A DNA stretch of 33,563 bases from Comamonadaceae bacterium (GCA_013297985.1 JAAFIY010000035.1:1-33563); one strand, 5' to 3'; positions 7,363-15,073 are shown, counted from the stretch's first letter. The notes: generated by a model not told the origin, from the sequence alone. Translations and numbers: made by a program.

Positions 7363-8595
7363 TCAGAGCTGATGCAGCGGCGTAGGCACATCCAGCAGCA
7401 GGCGCCCCGTGAGCTCCAACGTGCCAGGGCCCACCATCATGTGCTGTGACACCACATGGATGTCGCGCATGCAGCGGGTGATGGGGTGACTGTCGTACAC
7501 CGCCGTGCCGCCCGCAAGGCGCTGCATGGCGTCCACCACCGCCACCGACTCGGTCACTGCGTGGCTGCAGGCCAAGCGCAAATCGCGCCGCAACGCGACG
7601 GGCATGCTGCCGGGTTCAATTTGTGCCGCCAAGCCCTGGGCGGTTTGCCAAGCCGTTTGCGTGACTTGGTGCAGCCAGCCGTGCGCCGAGAGCCAACGGG
7701 CATGGGCGCGGGCCACTTCTTCTTGGGTGCGCGGATGTAGCGCCAGCGGGCGGGCGCTGCCTTGCGGCGTCTTGCCCGCGGCCATGGCGATCAACTCATC
7801 TTGCGCACGCCGCGCAATCCCTAAGGCGACGGCCGAAATGCCCAGGGCCAACAGACCGAAGGCGCCAAATCGGTACAGCGGATGCTGGGCGGCATCGCCT
7901 TGTGGCAAGTCGGTCATCAAGCACACACAACGCGACAGGGGCACAAATGCGCCGCTGACTGAAAAATCATGGCTGCCCGTGCCGCGCAAGCCCATCACCT
8001 GCCAGGTGTCGTGCCACTGCACTTGGTCTGCACTGAAGACTGCAGACCACACTTGAGGGGTACCGTCGGTCAGGGTCTCGGGTTTGCCGTCTGCTTTCAA
8101 CACCAAGCAGCCGCCTGAAATCCACTGCGCGTTGCGGCTGCCCGAGCCCCAGGCCCAGTTGCCATCCACCAGCAGGCCGTCTACGCCGTCTTGCTGCACC
8201 CGCCGGGCGGTGCCGCGTGGCGCAAACACGCCTGCGGCGATGGCGCCCGGTGCACCCAACAAGGCCTGAGCTTGAGCAGCCGGCATATACGCGCTGAGCA
8301 GCGCCGAAGTGCTGCCGATAAAGCAGCACCAGGCCGCACTGGCTTGGCGCTCAGCCAGCGTTTGCACCACATCTAAATAAACATTGGGCGGCACTTGGTG
8401 GCCACCTACCGCAGCAGGGCTTAGCAGCTTGTACAGCCCCAGCTGCGCCAGCGATTGGGCGACTTCATTGGGCAGCTGCCGCTGCGCCTCAATTTGCGCG
8501 TCTGCCGCCTCGGCGATTTGTGCAGCCAAGCGCGCCTGATGGGCCCAGTCGATGGAGGGTGCCACGCCGAGTTGAGCCGTCAGTGGTGCGTTCAT
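7363..8595 (-). CDS. Acyl-CoA dehydrogenase-fold flavin-dependent monooxygenase-like protein
   Basis: A 410-residue protein starting at ATG 8595, which overlaps the stop of the upstream exporter gene in an ATGA arrangement, so the two are translationally coupled. The reading frame stays open further upstream, but that part runs antisense to the exporter frame and into the 6S RNA gene. The sequence looks like the acyl-CoA dehydrogenase superfamily in its flavin-monooxygenase branch (HpaH/DszC/SfnB type): an N-terminal helical domain with LPNEVAQSLAQLGLYKLLSP, a middle beta domain with WAWGSGSRNAQWISGG and VMGLRGTGSHDFSVSGAFVP, and a C-terminal helical domain. GTGSHDF matches the RGTGSxD motif of this branch. 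Such enzymes use reduced flavin from a separate reductase to oxygenate aromatic or organosulfur substrates. The substrate is unknown; linkage to a TauE-type exporter makes a sulfur compound a reasonable guess only. Confidence 0.83.
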   Translation of the reverse strand: MNAPLTAQLGVAPSIDWAHQARLAAQIAEAADAQIEAQRQLPNEVAQSLAQLGLYKLLSPAAVGGHQVPPNVYLDVVQTLAERQASAAWCCFIGSTSALLSAYMPAAQAQALLGAPGAIAAGVFAPRGTARRVQQDGVDGLLVDGNWAWGSGSRNAQWISGGCLVLKADGKPETLTDGTPQVWSAVFSADQVQWHDTWQVMGLRGTGSHDFSVSGAFVPLSRCVCLMTDLPQGDAAQHPLYRFGAFGLLALGISAVALGIARRAQDELIAMAAGKTPQGSARPLALHPRTQEEVARAHARWLSAHGWLHQVTQTAWQTAQGLAAQIEPGSMPVALRRDLRLACSHAVTESVAVVDAMQRLAGGTAVYDSHPITRCMRDIHVVSQHMMVGPGTLELTGRLLLDVPTPLHQL

Positions 8596-9407
8596 GCGAT
8601 CAGCCCCTTGTAGCCCATGTAGCCCGCCAGCAGGTACAACACGCCGGCAAAAACGCGCTTGAGTTGCTTCACCGGCATTTGGTGCGCCACCCGGGCGCCC
8701 AAAGGCGCAGTCAATACGCTGCAGGTAGCAATCACCACCAGCGCGGGCACCCAGACGTAGCCCACGGATCCACTGGGCAAGCCGGTGACGCCTTGGCCAC
8801 CCAGGACGTAGCCCACGGTGTTGGCCAAGGCAATCGGAAATCCCAGCGCGGCGGAGGTGGCCACCGCTTGGTGTATGGGCACATTGCACCAGGCCATGTA
8901 GGGCACGCTGGCAAAGCCGCCGCCTGCGCCCACGAGGCCTGACAAGAAACCGATGGTGCCGCCCGCGACGACCTGGCCACCGCGGCCAGGCATCTGGCGG
9001 CTGGGTTTGGGCTTGCGATCCAGCAGCATTTGAGTGGCCGAAAACGCCACGAATACCGCAAACACCAGGGCCAGCACATCGCCCTTGATGAGGGCAAAGA
9101 CGCCCAGGCTGGCCACCGCAGCGCCCAACACAATGCCCGGCGACAGGCCGCGCACCAGGTCCCAACGCACGGTGCCTTTTTGGTGGTGTGCCCGCACGCT
9201 GCTCACAGCGGTAAACACGATGGACGCCATCGAGGTGGCGATGGCTGTTTTCACCGCCAGATCGGGCGCCACGCCTGCTTTGGTGCCTAAAAAAGTCAAC
9301 ACCGGCACCATCACCATGCCGCCCCCGATGCCCAGCAGGCCCGCCAAAAACCCGGTGCACAAGCCCAGGGCGATCAGTTCGGCAATCACGGTGGGGGTCA
9401 GGCCCAT
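8592..9407 (-). CDS. TauE/SafE family sulfite/anion exporter
   Basis: A 271-residue integral membrane protein with about eight hydrophobic segments. The duplicated glycine-rich motif of the TauE/SafE (formerly DUF81) family is visible as GFLAGLLGIGGGMVMVPVL near residue 20 and GFLSGLVGAGGGFASVPYM near residue 154. The start at ATG 9407 opens with MGLTPTVIAEL. The family moves sulfite, sulfoacetate or other organic anions across the inner membrane, and the exact substrate cannot be read from sequence. It overlaps the next gene by 4 bp, so the pair is one operon. Its promoter must lie in the 77 bp between 9407 and the end of the 6S RNA, or transcription reads through from 6S RNA/zapA. Confidence 0.9.
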   Translation of the reverse strand: MGLTPTVIAELIALGLCTGFLAGLLGIGGGMVMVPVLTFLGTKAGVAPDLAVKTAIATSMASIVFTAVSSVRAHHQKGTVRWDLVRGLSPGIVLGAAVASLGVFALIKGDVLALVFAVFVAFSATQMLLDRKPKPSRQMPGRGGQVVAGGTIGFLSGLVGAGGGFASVPYMAWCNVPIHQAVATSAALGFPIALANTVGYVLGGQGVTGLPSGSVGYVWVPALVVIATCSVLTAPLGARVAHQMPVKQLKRVFAGVLYLLAGYMGYKGLIA

Positions 9408-9484
9408 GGGGTGTCTCTTTGGGTGCGGTTCTGGTGGGCTGCCCGGCGTCGGTCAGAAGGCCACGCACCGGCGCACGTGGCACG

Positions 9485-9667
9485 GAAGAAGGTGTCTGCG
9501 ACAACCACCTAGCCCGCAGCCTGAACGCTGGGGTTCAGGTGGGCGAAGTCAGCCCGGCTTCGGGTTCATCTGACGCGAGATGCTCACGCCCGCCGGGAAT
9601 GTTCCAAGCCCTCACTCTTTCGAGTATTGGTTCAAGGACATGTAAGGCCAAACGGCATCGCAGACTC
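9485..9667 (-). ncRNA. ssrS: 6S RNA
   Basis: On the minus strand an RNA of about 180 nt is bounded by a perfect 8-bp closing stem, GTCTGCGA (9665-9658) pairing with TCGCAGAC (9501-9494). Between the arms lie features of 6S RNA: CCTTGAACCAATACTCGAAA on the 5' side, the hairpin region AACATTCCCGGCGGGCGTGA, and CACCTGAACCCCAGCGTTCA on the 3' side. The gene directly follows zapA on the same strand, the position of 6S RNA in many proteobacteria. A -10 hexamer CATAAT lies 6 nt before the 5' end. 6S RNA mimics an open promoter and sequesters sigma-70 RNA polymerase in stationary phase. The usual partner gene for 5-formyltetrahydrofolate cyclo-ligase is absent; TauE follows instead. Confidence 0.88.
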
Positions 9668-9671
9668 TTGG

Positions 9672-9677
9672 ATTATG
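9672..9677 (-). promoter_or_regulatory. -10 hexamer of the 6S RNA promoter
   Basis: CATAAT on the minus strand ends 6 nt before the first base of the closing stem of 6S RNA. A matching -35 is not obvious; TGAATC lies at roughly the right spacing but is weak. Confidence 0.6.
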
Positions 9678-9733
9678 GCCCGCTCAGTCTGATGATTCAC
9701 GAGCCGTCGCAGGCTCAACTGAAGTGAGAGCGA

Positions 9734-10036
9734 CTAGAGCAGTTGCCCGTCGTCCAATGCGCGATCAAGCCGTTGCACCAGCGTGGCCACGCGTTGGCTT
9801 TGCGAGCGATCGGCCTCAAGCGCGCCGCTCGGCTGCGGCGCGGCGCCATCAAAGGCAATATTCAACGCAGCCAACACCGCAATGCGGTCGCGTGCCTTGA
9901 GCTTGCCGCCATTGCGGATGCGCACCATGGCTTGGTCAACCTGCGCTACCGCGTCTAGCAGGCGCTGCTCGGCGCCCTCTGGCAGCGCCAGCAGGTAGCT
10001 CTGGCCCATGATCTGCACTTCCACTTGGCGGCTCAA
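9734..10036 (-). CDS. zapA: Cell division protein ZapA
   Basis: A 100-residue protein opening MSRQVEVQIMGQSYLLALPE, the beta-strand motif of ZapA proteins, and continuing with a helix LLDAVAQVDQAMVRIR that would form the dimerisation coiled coil. ZapA binds and bundles FtsZ filaments in the cytokinetic ring. It lies 31 bp downstream of a small coiled-coil gene and immediately upstream of 6S RNA, a conserved neighbourhood in proteobacteria. Length is normal for the family. The C-terminal third (residues about 60-100) is more variable and contains a second amphipathic helix. Confidence 0.92.
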   Translation of the reverse strand: MSRQVEVQIMGQSYLLALPEGAEQRLLDAVAQVDQAMVRIRNGGKLKARDRIAVLAALNIAFDGAAPQPSGALEADRSQSQRVATLVQRLDRALDDGQLL

Positions 10037-10067
10037 GGCATGGACTCCGTTGGGCTTGGGCTGGGCA

Positions 10068-10325
10068 TCACGGCGCGGGCGTGTCGGCTGCGTTCGACGC
10101 TGGCTGCACTTCGGGCAAGCGCTGCAGCAAGGCGTCTACACGGGCCCGTGCGGCCTGCAAACGGCTAAGCAGCGAATCGCGTTCGCGGGTGAGCCCATCG
10201 ACTTGTTGCTGCAGGAGGGCGTTGGTGCGCTGCAGCTCTTCGTGGCGCAGCAGCAGCCGATCCACCCGGCTGAGCAGGGGCTCCAGATCCAAGCTTGCAG
10301 CGGGGTCAGGCGGTAACGCGTCCAT
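10068..10325 (-). CDS. ZapB-like small coiled-coil protein upstream of zapA
   Basis: A protein of about 85 residues that is almost entirely heptad-like coiled coil (LLSRVDRLLLRHEELQRTNA, then LLQQQVDGLTRERDSLLSRL), with an Ala/Pro tail. It matches the small coiled-coil proteins found beside zapA in beta- and gammaproteobacteria, thought to be ZapB-like partners that link ZapA to the division ring. In-frame ATG codons occur at 10334, 10331 and 10325. I chose 10325 because a -10 hexamer TACAAT lies at 10338-10333, so transcription would begin close to this ATG and the message may be leaderless; the 10334 start would overlap the -10. It is followed 31 bp later by zapA. Confidence 0.8.
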   Translation of the reverse strand: MDALPPDPAASLDLEPLLSRVDRLLLRHEELQRTNALLQQQVDGLTRERDSLLSRLQAARARVDALLQRLPEVQPASNAADTPAP

Positions 10326-10332
10326 CCACATC

Positions 10333-10358
10333 ATTGTAGAAGTGGCCCCTTCTACAAT
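10333..10358. promoter_or_regulatory. Perfect 10-bp inverted repeat carrying two divergent -10 elements
   Basis: ATTGTAGAAG at 10333-10342 and CTTCTACAAT at 10349-10358 are perfect inverted repeats around a 6-nt spacer. Each outer end forms an outward-facing TACAAT. The plus-strand copy (10353-10358) would start RNA at about 10365, one base before the P1 stem of the cobalamin riboswitch. The minus-strand copy (10338-10333) would start RNA near ATG 10325 of the zapB-like gene. The two promoters overlap and could not be occupied at once. Confidence 0.7.
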
Positions 10359-10365
10359 CAGCCCC

Positions 10366-10600
10366 GTTGGTGCCCGCAGTGTGGTTCACACGCTGCAGTT
10401 AAACGGGAAGCAGAGGCGTTTGGTGCGTTGACTCGCATTGGGCGTTGGCTGCGCTGCCCCCGCAACGGTTCAACAACCGGCTGAACTCGCCTAGCGGCGA
10501 TCCACTCAGCCCATCGGTGCAATTTGCCACTGGCCCCGCTCACTGCGGTCTGGGAAGGCGCACCGATGCACCCGGTTGTCAGCCCGGATACCGGCCAACA
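10366..10600 (+). promoter_or_regulatory. Cobalamin (adenosylcobalamin-type) riboswitch
   Basis: Conserved parts of the cobalamin aptamer appear in order: GGTGCCCGCAGTGTGG near the 5' end, TTAAACGGGAAGCAG, GCTGCCCCCGCAACGGTTC, GCCACTGGCCCC, CTGGGAAGGCGCACCGATG, and the B12-box-like CAGCCCGGATACCGGCC near the 3' end. P1 can form between GTTGGT (10366-10371) and GCCAAC (10594-10599). It lies in the leader of btuB, whose ATG is about 110 nt downstream. No clear intrinsic terminator is seen in 10601-10709, so translational control is more likely than attenuation. B12 binding would lower expression of the transport and cobQ/cobT genes. Confidence 0.93.
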
Positions 10601-10709
10601 GCGGCGACAGTGCCTGCGCCCAAGCTCCTTGAGTTTGGCTCGGCGCCGTCGGATGGGTCCAAAGCTTGGCGGGGATGCCGGCACCGGATGCTCTTGTTGG
10701 ATTTTTCCT

Positions 10710-12647
10710 ATGTTCGCTTCAGTCATCGGCGCAGCCACTGCGTCTCGTTGGGCCGTTCGGCCGTTGGTGTTGGCATTGGGTGCAGCTTGTGCCCTGGCCG
10801 CCCCGAGTCTTGGGGCCCAGACAAGCACTGGCGTGCCACCGGGGCCCACGCCCAACACGCCCATTGGTGCTCAGACCGGTACGGTCTTTGATCGCAACCT
10901 GGCCGATACGGTGGTCACCGCCACCCGCGCGCCCATCGGCGCGGACGCGGTGGTAAGTGACATCACCGTGATTCGGCGCGAGCGCATCGAGGCTGCGGGT
11001 GTGCGCACCTTGGCAGAGCTTTTGGCGCGCGAGGCGGGCTTGCAGATGTCGGCCAATGGCGGGCCTGGCACGGTGTCTAGCGTATTCATCCGGGGCACAG
11101 AAGCGCGCCACACGCTGTTGTTGATTGATGGGGTGCCCTACGGCTCGGCCACGGTCGGCACGCCCGTGTGGGACACCTTGCCCTTGGATGCCATTGAGCG
11201 CATTGAAGTGCTCAAGGGCCCGGCCTCGTCGCTTTACGGCAGCGAAGCGGTGGGCGGTGTGGTGCAAGTGTTCACCCGGCGCGGCGGTGCGGCGGCGCCC
11301 ACCTACGCCACGCTGGGCCTGGGCAGCGTCGGCCGCGCTCAGGTGGGCGTAGGTACTGGGGGCGGAGATCACGCGCTGGGTTGGGCGCTCGGCGCGGGTA
11401 AGCGGCGGGAATCGGGCTTGTCAGCCACCAACCCGCGCGTGCCCTTCGGTAACCACAACCCAGATCGCGACGCCTATGAACAAAGCAGCCTGCACGGCGC
11501 CGCGCATGCCCAGTTGCACGCCGATTGGCGCGCTCAGGCTTCGTTGCTGCTGACCGATGGGGTTAGCCACTATGACGACGGCCCGGGCAACCGTGACACC
11601 CGCTCGGCGGTGCGCTCGATGCTGGCGCAGGCCACGCTCAATGGCCGCTTGGCGACCGACTGGCTGACTCAGCTCAAGCTGGGCCAAAGCCGCGACACCA
11701 CCAATACCTTGGTGGCCAATTTCCCGGGGGCTTTCACCACCAGCCAGACCATTTTGGGTTGGCAAAACACGGTGGCCACGGGCGCCGGTACCGTGGTCGC
11801 CGGGCTTGAGCATCGCCTGCAAGAGGTTGACAGCAGCACCACGCGCTTTGTGGTGCAACGCAGGCATATCAACGCAGCCTATCTGGGCCTGAACGGCCAG
11901 AGCGGCGACTGGACTTGGCAGGCCAGTGCGCGGCACGACCGCAATTCGCAGTTTGGATCGGCCAGCACAGGCGGCTTGGGCCTGGGGTATGCCCTTAGTC
12001 CGCAGTGGCGTTTGCAGGCGTCGCACGGCACCAGTTTTGTGGCGCCGTCGTTTAACCAGCTGTATTTCCCCAACTTCGGCAACCCGGCGCTGCAGCCTGA
12101 GCGGGGCCGCAATTCAGAGGTGGGGGTGGTGTTTAAGCAGCAGGCGCATGAGCTCAAGCTGCTGCGCTTTGAACAACGCATTCGCGGCTATATCACCAAC
12201 ACCACCACGCCCACCAACATCCCGCGCAGCGAAATCGACGGCTGGACATTGGCCTACAGCGGCAGCGGCGGCAACTGGGCGTGGCGCGCCAGTGCCGACA
12301 GCCTAGACCCGCGCAACGCACTCAACAACCGGCTGCTGCCCCGGCGCGCCAAAACCCAGCTCAACGCGGCGGTGGACCATGCGGTGGGTGCGTGGCGTTA
12401 CGGCGCGTCGCTGCTGCACGTGGGTGATCGCTTTGATGACACCAACAACACCCGGCGTTTGGCCGCCTTCACCACGGTGGACCTTAGTGCCAGTGTGCAG
12501 TTGGCGCCCGAATGGCGTTTGCAAATGGCGCTGGCCAATCTGACCGATCGCATCTACGAAACCGCTTGGGGCTACAACCAGCCCCGCCGCAGCGTATGGC
12601 TGCAACTGCGCTGGCAGCCCAGCGCCGCCAATCGCAGCCCCACATGA
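10710..12647 (+). CDS. btuB: TonB-dependent vitamin B12 outer-membrane receptor BtuB
   Basis: A 645-residue protein from ATG 10710; the frame is open further upstream, but that part is riboswitch leader. A signal peptide of about 36 residues ends near SLGAQ. The TonB-box region DTVVTATRAP lies before the plug domain, which has LAREAGLQMSANGGPGTVSS, VFIRGTEARHTLLLIDGVPY and ERIEVLKGPASSLYGSEAVG, all hallmarks of TonB-dependent receptors. A 22-strand barrel follows, ending in an aromatic-rich C-terminus with NLTDRIYETAWGYNQPRRSV. Length fits BtuB (about 600-650). The cobalamin riboswitch upstream and the cob genes downstream make B12 or a corrinoid the likely ligand. The stop overlaps the next start (ATGA), so the two are coupled. 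Uptake needs ExbBD/TonB; exbBD are 17 kb away in this window. Confidence 0.95.
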   Translation: MFASVIGAATASRWAVRPLVLALGAACALAAPSLGAQTSTGVPPGPTPNTPIGAQTGTVFDRNLADTVVTATRAPIGADAVVSDITVIRRERIEAAGVRTLAELLAREAGLQMSANGGPGTVSSVFIRGTEARHTLLLIDGVPYGSATVGTPVWDTLPLDAIERIEVLKGPASSLYGSEAVGGVVQVFTRRGGAAAPTYATLGLGSVGRAQVGVGTGGGDHALGWALGAGKRRESGLSATNPRVPFGNHNPDRDAYEQSSLHGAAHAQLHADWRAQASLLLTDGVSHYDDGPGNRDTRSAVRSMLAQATLNGRLATDWLTQLKLGQSRDTTNTLVANFPGAFTTSQTILGWQNTVATGAGTVVAGLEHRLQEVDSSTTRFVVQRRHINAAYLGLNGQSGDWTWQASARHDRNSQFGSASTGGLGLGYALSPQWRLQASHGTSFVAPSFNQLYFPNFGNPALQPERGRNSEVGVVFKQQAHELKLLRFEQRIRGYITNTTTPTNIPRSEIDGWTLAYSGSGGNWAWRASADSLDPRNALNNRLLPRRAKTQLNAAVDHAVGAWRYGASLLHVGDRFDDTNNTRRLAAFTTVDLSASVQLAPEWRLQMALANLTDRIYETAWGYNQPRRSVWLQLRWQPSAANRSPT

Positions 12648-13465
12648 ATGCCACCAGCCTCGGTCCGCAGCGCATCGTGTGCCTGACCGAAGAGGGCACT
12701 GAATGGCTGTACTTGTTGGGGCAAGACAGCCGTTTGGTGGGTATTTCGGGCTACACCGTGCGACCGCGCCGGGCACGGGCTGAAAAGCCCAAAGTCAGTG
12801 CCTTCTTGAGCGCCAAGATCGATCAGATCGTGGCCCTCAAACCCGATTGGGTGATTGGTTTTTCAGACCTGCAGGCTGATATTGCGCAAGCCTTGATCAA
12901 GGCGGGCCTGAACGTCACCGTGTTCAACCAGCGCAGCGTGGCCGAGATCTTTGAGGTGCTGGCCCATATTGGCGCTGTAGTGGGTGAGGCTGAGGCATCC
13001 AATCGGCTGCTTACGCAGTATTTACAGGCGCATGATGCTATAAAAAAAGAAGCAAACACGCTGCCCCGGCGGCCCCGCATTTACTTTGAAGAGTGGGACG
13101 AACCCCCCATCAGCGCCATTCGCTGGGTGAGCGAGTTGCTCACATTGGCTGGTGGAGACGATTGCTTTGCCGAGCTATCGCTACAGGCCATGGGGCGTGA
13201 CCGCATCATCGCTGACCCACTGGAGATCGTGCGGCGTCAACCCGACATCATTGTGGGCTCATGGTGCGGCAAGAAGTTTCGCCCTGAGAAGGTCGCTGCC
13301 CGGCCCGGTTGGGCCGACGTGCCCGCCGTGCGCAACGGCCAGATTTTTGAAATCAAATCAGCCGACATCTTGCAGCCGGGCCCGGCGGCACTCACAGATG
13401 GCGTGGCGCAGCTGCACCGCATCGTGATGGATTGGTCGCGTTTGCATGGTCACCCATCAGCCTGA
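12644..13465 (+). CDS. BtuF-like cobalamin/corrinoid-binding protein without signal peptide
   Basis: A 273-residue protein of the type III periplasmic-binding fold (BtuF/FhuD). The start at ATG 12644 overlaps the btuB stop by 4 bp. It opens directly with RIVCLTEEGTEWLYLLGQDS, the first lobe, with no hydrophobic leader, so it appears cytoplasmic as encoded. The family signature is clear in LVGISGYTVRP, IVALKPDWVIGFSDLQADIA, NQRSVAEIFEVLAHIGAVVG and WADVPAVRNGQIFEI. Bases around 13037-13062, encoding AIKKEAN, may derive from the interspersed repeat. It overlaps cobQ by 20 bp and belongs to the riboswitch-controlled operon. BtuC and BtuD genes are not in the window. Either it works without export, for example as a cytosolic corrinoid carrier, or it uses an unrecognised export route. 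Confidence 0.85.
   Translation: MNATSLGPQRIVCLTEEGTEWLYLLGQDSRLVGISGYTVRPRRARAEKPKVSAFLSAKIDQIVALKPDWVIGFSDLQADIAQALIKAGLNVTVFNQRSVAEIFEVLAHIGAVVGEAEASNRLLTQYLQAHDAIKKEANTLPRRPRIYFEEWDEPPISAIRWVSELLTLAGGDDCFAELSLQAMGRDRIIADPLEIVRRQPDIIVGSWCGKKFRPEKVAARPGWADVPAVRNGQIFEIKSADILQPGPAALTDGVAQLHRIVMDWSRLHGHPSA
13037..13062 (-). repeat. Possible degenerate repeat core in the BtuF-like gene
   Basis: On the minus strand this reads AGCGTGTTTGCTTC, a T-run, then ATAGC, resembling the TAAGCAGCT-T-rich-ATAGC core of the repeats elsewhere in the window. The first hairpin is lacking. It may be chance in a T-rich stretch. Confidence 0.35.
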
Positions 13466-15026
13466 CGGCACGGCGCCCCGGGGCCGCGCCGTGATGGTGC
13501 TGGGCTGCACCAGTGGTGCGGGCAAAAGCTGGATCGCCACCGCGTTGTGCCGCTGGGCAGCCCGTCAAGGCTTGCGGGTGGCGCCCTTCAAGGCGCAGAA
13601 CATGAGCAACAACGCCCGCGTGGTGCCCACTGCCGACGGTCACTGGGGTGAGATTGGCAGCGCACAGTATTTCCAGGCTCTGGCCGCAGGCGTGGCGCCT
13701 GCCGTGCAGCACAACCCACTGTTACTCAAACCCGAAGCCGACACCCGCAGCCAAGTGGTCTGGATGGGCCAGGTGGACCCCGCCTTGTCGGCGCTGCCTT
13801 GGGCGCAACGCGCTCAACCCATGCGCGATCTCATCTGGCCGCAAATGCGCGACACGCTGCAAAGCCTGCGCGCTCAGCATGACTTGGTGGTGATCGAAGG
13901 GGCGGGCTCACCGGCTGAGATCAATTTGATGGACACCGATTTCGTCAACCTGCGGGTGGCGCGTGCGGCTCAGGCGCGGTGTATCTTGGCGGTGGATATT
14001 GATCGGGGCGGCGCGTTTGCCCATCTGTACGGCACCTGGGCCTTGATTCCCGAGGCCGATCGGGCGCTGCTCGCGGGCTTTGTGCTCAACCGCTTTCGGG
14101 GTGATGCGAGCTTGTTGCATCCGGGCCCTGAGCAGTTGCAGCAGCTCACTGGCGTGCCCACCCTGGCGGTGCTACCCATGCTGCGCGGCCATGGGTTGCC
14201 TGAAGAAGACGGCGCCTGGCTTGATGCGCCTGCCCCGGTGGGGGCGGCGGGGCGCTCGGTGCCCACGGTGGTGGTGTTGGCTTACCCGCGCATCAGCAAC
14301 CTCGATGAATTCACCCTGCTGGCTCAGCACAGCGGCTGTCGCATGCGCTGGGCACGCTGCGCAGCAGACTGCGTCGGTGCTGATTGGCTGGTGCTGCCGG
14401 GTAGCAAGCACAGCTTGGCTGATTTGGCCTGGATGCGCCAGCATGGGCTGGATGCGGCGGTGGCACAGCACGCTGAGGCGGGCCGACCGGTACTGGGCAT
14501 TTGCGGCGGCTTGCAAATGCTGGGTGAGGCCATCGTGGACCCCGACGGCCTAGAGGGCGGCAGCGGCGATGCAGCCGATGCGCCGCACCTTCACGACGCG
14601 CCAGGCCTGGGCCTTTTGATGTTGGTCACGCGCTTTACAGCGCCCAAAACCGTACGGCCATGCAACGGGGTGTTTGGGGCGGTGCCCACAGGCCCGTTCG
14701 CCGGCCTGCAGGGGGTGGCCGCGCATGGGTATGAGATTCATCTGGGCCAAACTGTGCCCCATGCCGATGCGGCAGTGGCTGACGCTGCGCTGCCTGTGCT
14801 TTGGGGACAAGCCGGTCAGCCCTTGGGCTGGTGCCACCCCAAAGGCCACGTGATGGGCCTGTACGCCCACGGCTTGCTGGAAGACCCACAGCTGCTGCAT
14901 GCCCTGTGGCCCACGCGCGCCGGTGTGGCCAGCGCGGGCTATGAGCAGGTGTTTGATCGGCTGGCCGATCACCTCAACGCGCACTTCACCCCCGGCAGTC
15001 TGCAAGCGCTATGTGGGCTGGATTGA
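13446..15026 (+). CDS. cobQ: Cobyric acid synthase CobQ
   Basis: A 526-residue amidotransferase that amidates four side chains of adenosylcobyrinic acid a,c-diamide using glutamine and ATP, giving cobyric acid. The N-terminal synthetase half has the P-loop-like GCTSGAGKSWIATALCRW and the family motif VAPFKAQNMSNNARV, followed by PLLLKPEADTRSQVVWMG. The C-terminal class I glutaminase half has the nucleophile cysteine in LGICGGLQMLGEA and the catalytic histidine region VMGLYAHGLLED. Length is slightly above the usual 480-510. The start at ATG 13446 overlaps the previous gene by 20 bp; an internal ATG at 13494 is a less likely alternative. Confidence 0.95.
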   Translation: MVTHQPDGTAPRGRAVMVLGCTSGAGKSWIATALCRWAARQGLRVAPFKAQNMSNNARVVPTADGHWGEIGSAQYFQALAAGVAPAVQHNPLLLKPEADTRSQVVWMGQVDPALSALPWAQRAQPMRDLIWPQMRDTLQSLRAQHDLVVIEGAGSPAEINLMDTDFVNLRVARAAQARCILAVDIDRGGAFAHLYGTWALIPEADRALLAGFVLNRFRGDASLLHPGPEQLQQLTGVPTLAVLPMLRGHGLPEEDGAWLDAPAPVGAAGRSVPTVVVLAYPRISNLDEFTLLAQHSGCRMRWARCAADCVGADWLVLPGSKHSLADLAWMRQHGLDAAVAQHAEAGRPVLGICGGLQMLGEAIVDPDGLEGGSGDAADAPHLHDAPGLGLLMLVTRFTAPKTVRPCNGVFGAVPTGPFAGLQGVAAHGYEIHLGQTVPHADAAVADAALPVLWGQAGQPLGWCHPKGHVMGLYAHGLLEDPQLLHALWPTRAGVASAGYEQVFDRLADHLNAHFTPGSLQALCGLD

Positions 15027-15073
15027 AGTCACCCCGCTGTGCAGGTCGGCTTTGCCAACCAACTACCCAACAA

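Noticed and set aside
8596-9504. Long upstream extension of the flavoenzyme frame (to 9504)
   Set aside because: It overlaps the entire TauE coding region on the same strand in another frame and the 3' end of the 6S RNA, and its translation is low-complexity Arg/Gly/His sequence. The real start is the ATG at 8595.
10524-10709. Upstream extension of the btuB frame
   Set aside because: This is riboswitch and leader RNA; the signal peptide begins at ATG 10710. An in-frame ATG at 10653 gives no better leader.
10601-10709. Intrinsic terminator as the riboswitch expression platform
   Set aside because: A small GATGCCGGCACC palindrome and a TTTTT run are present, but the stem is short and the T-run is more than 15 nt away.
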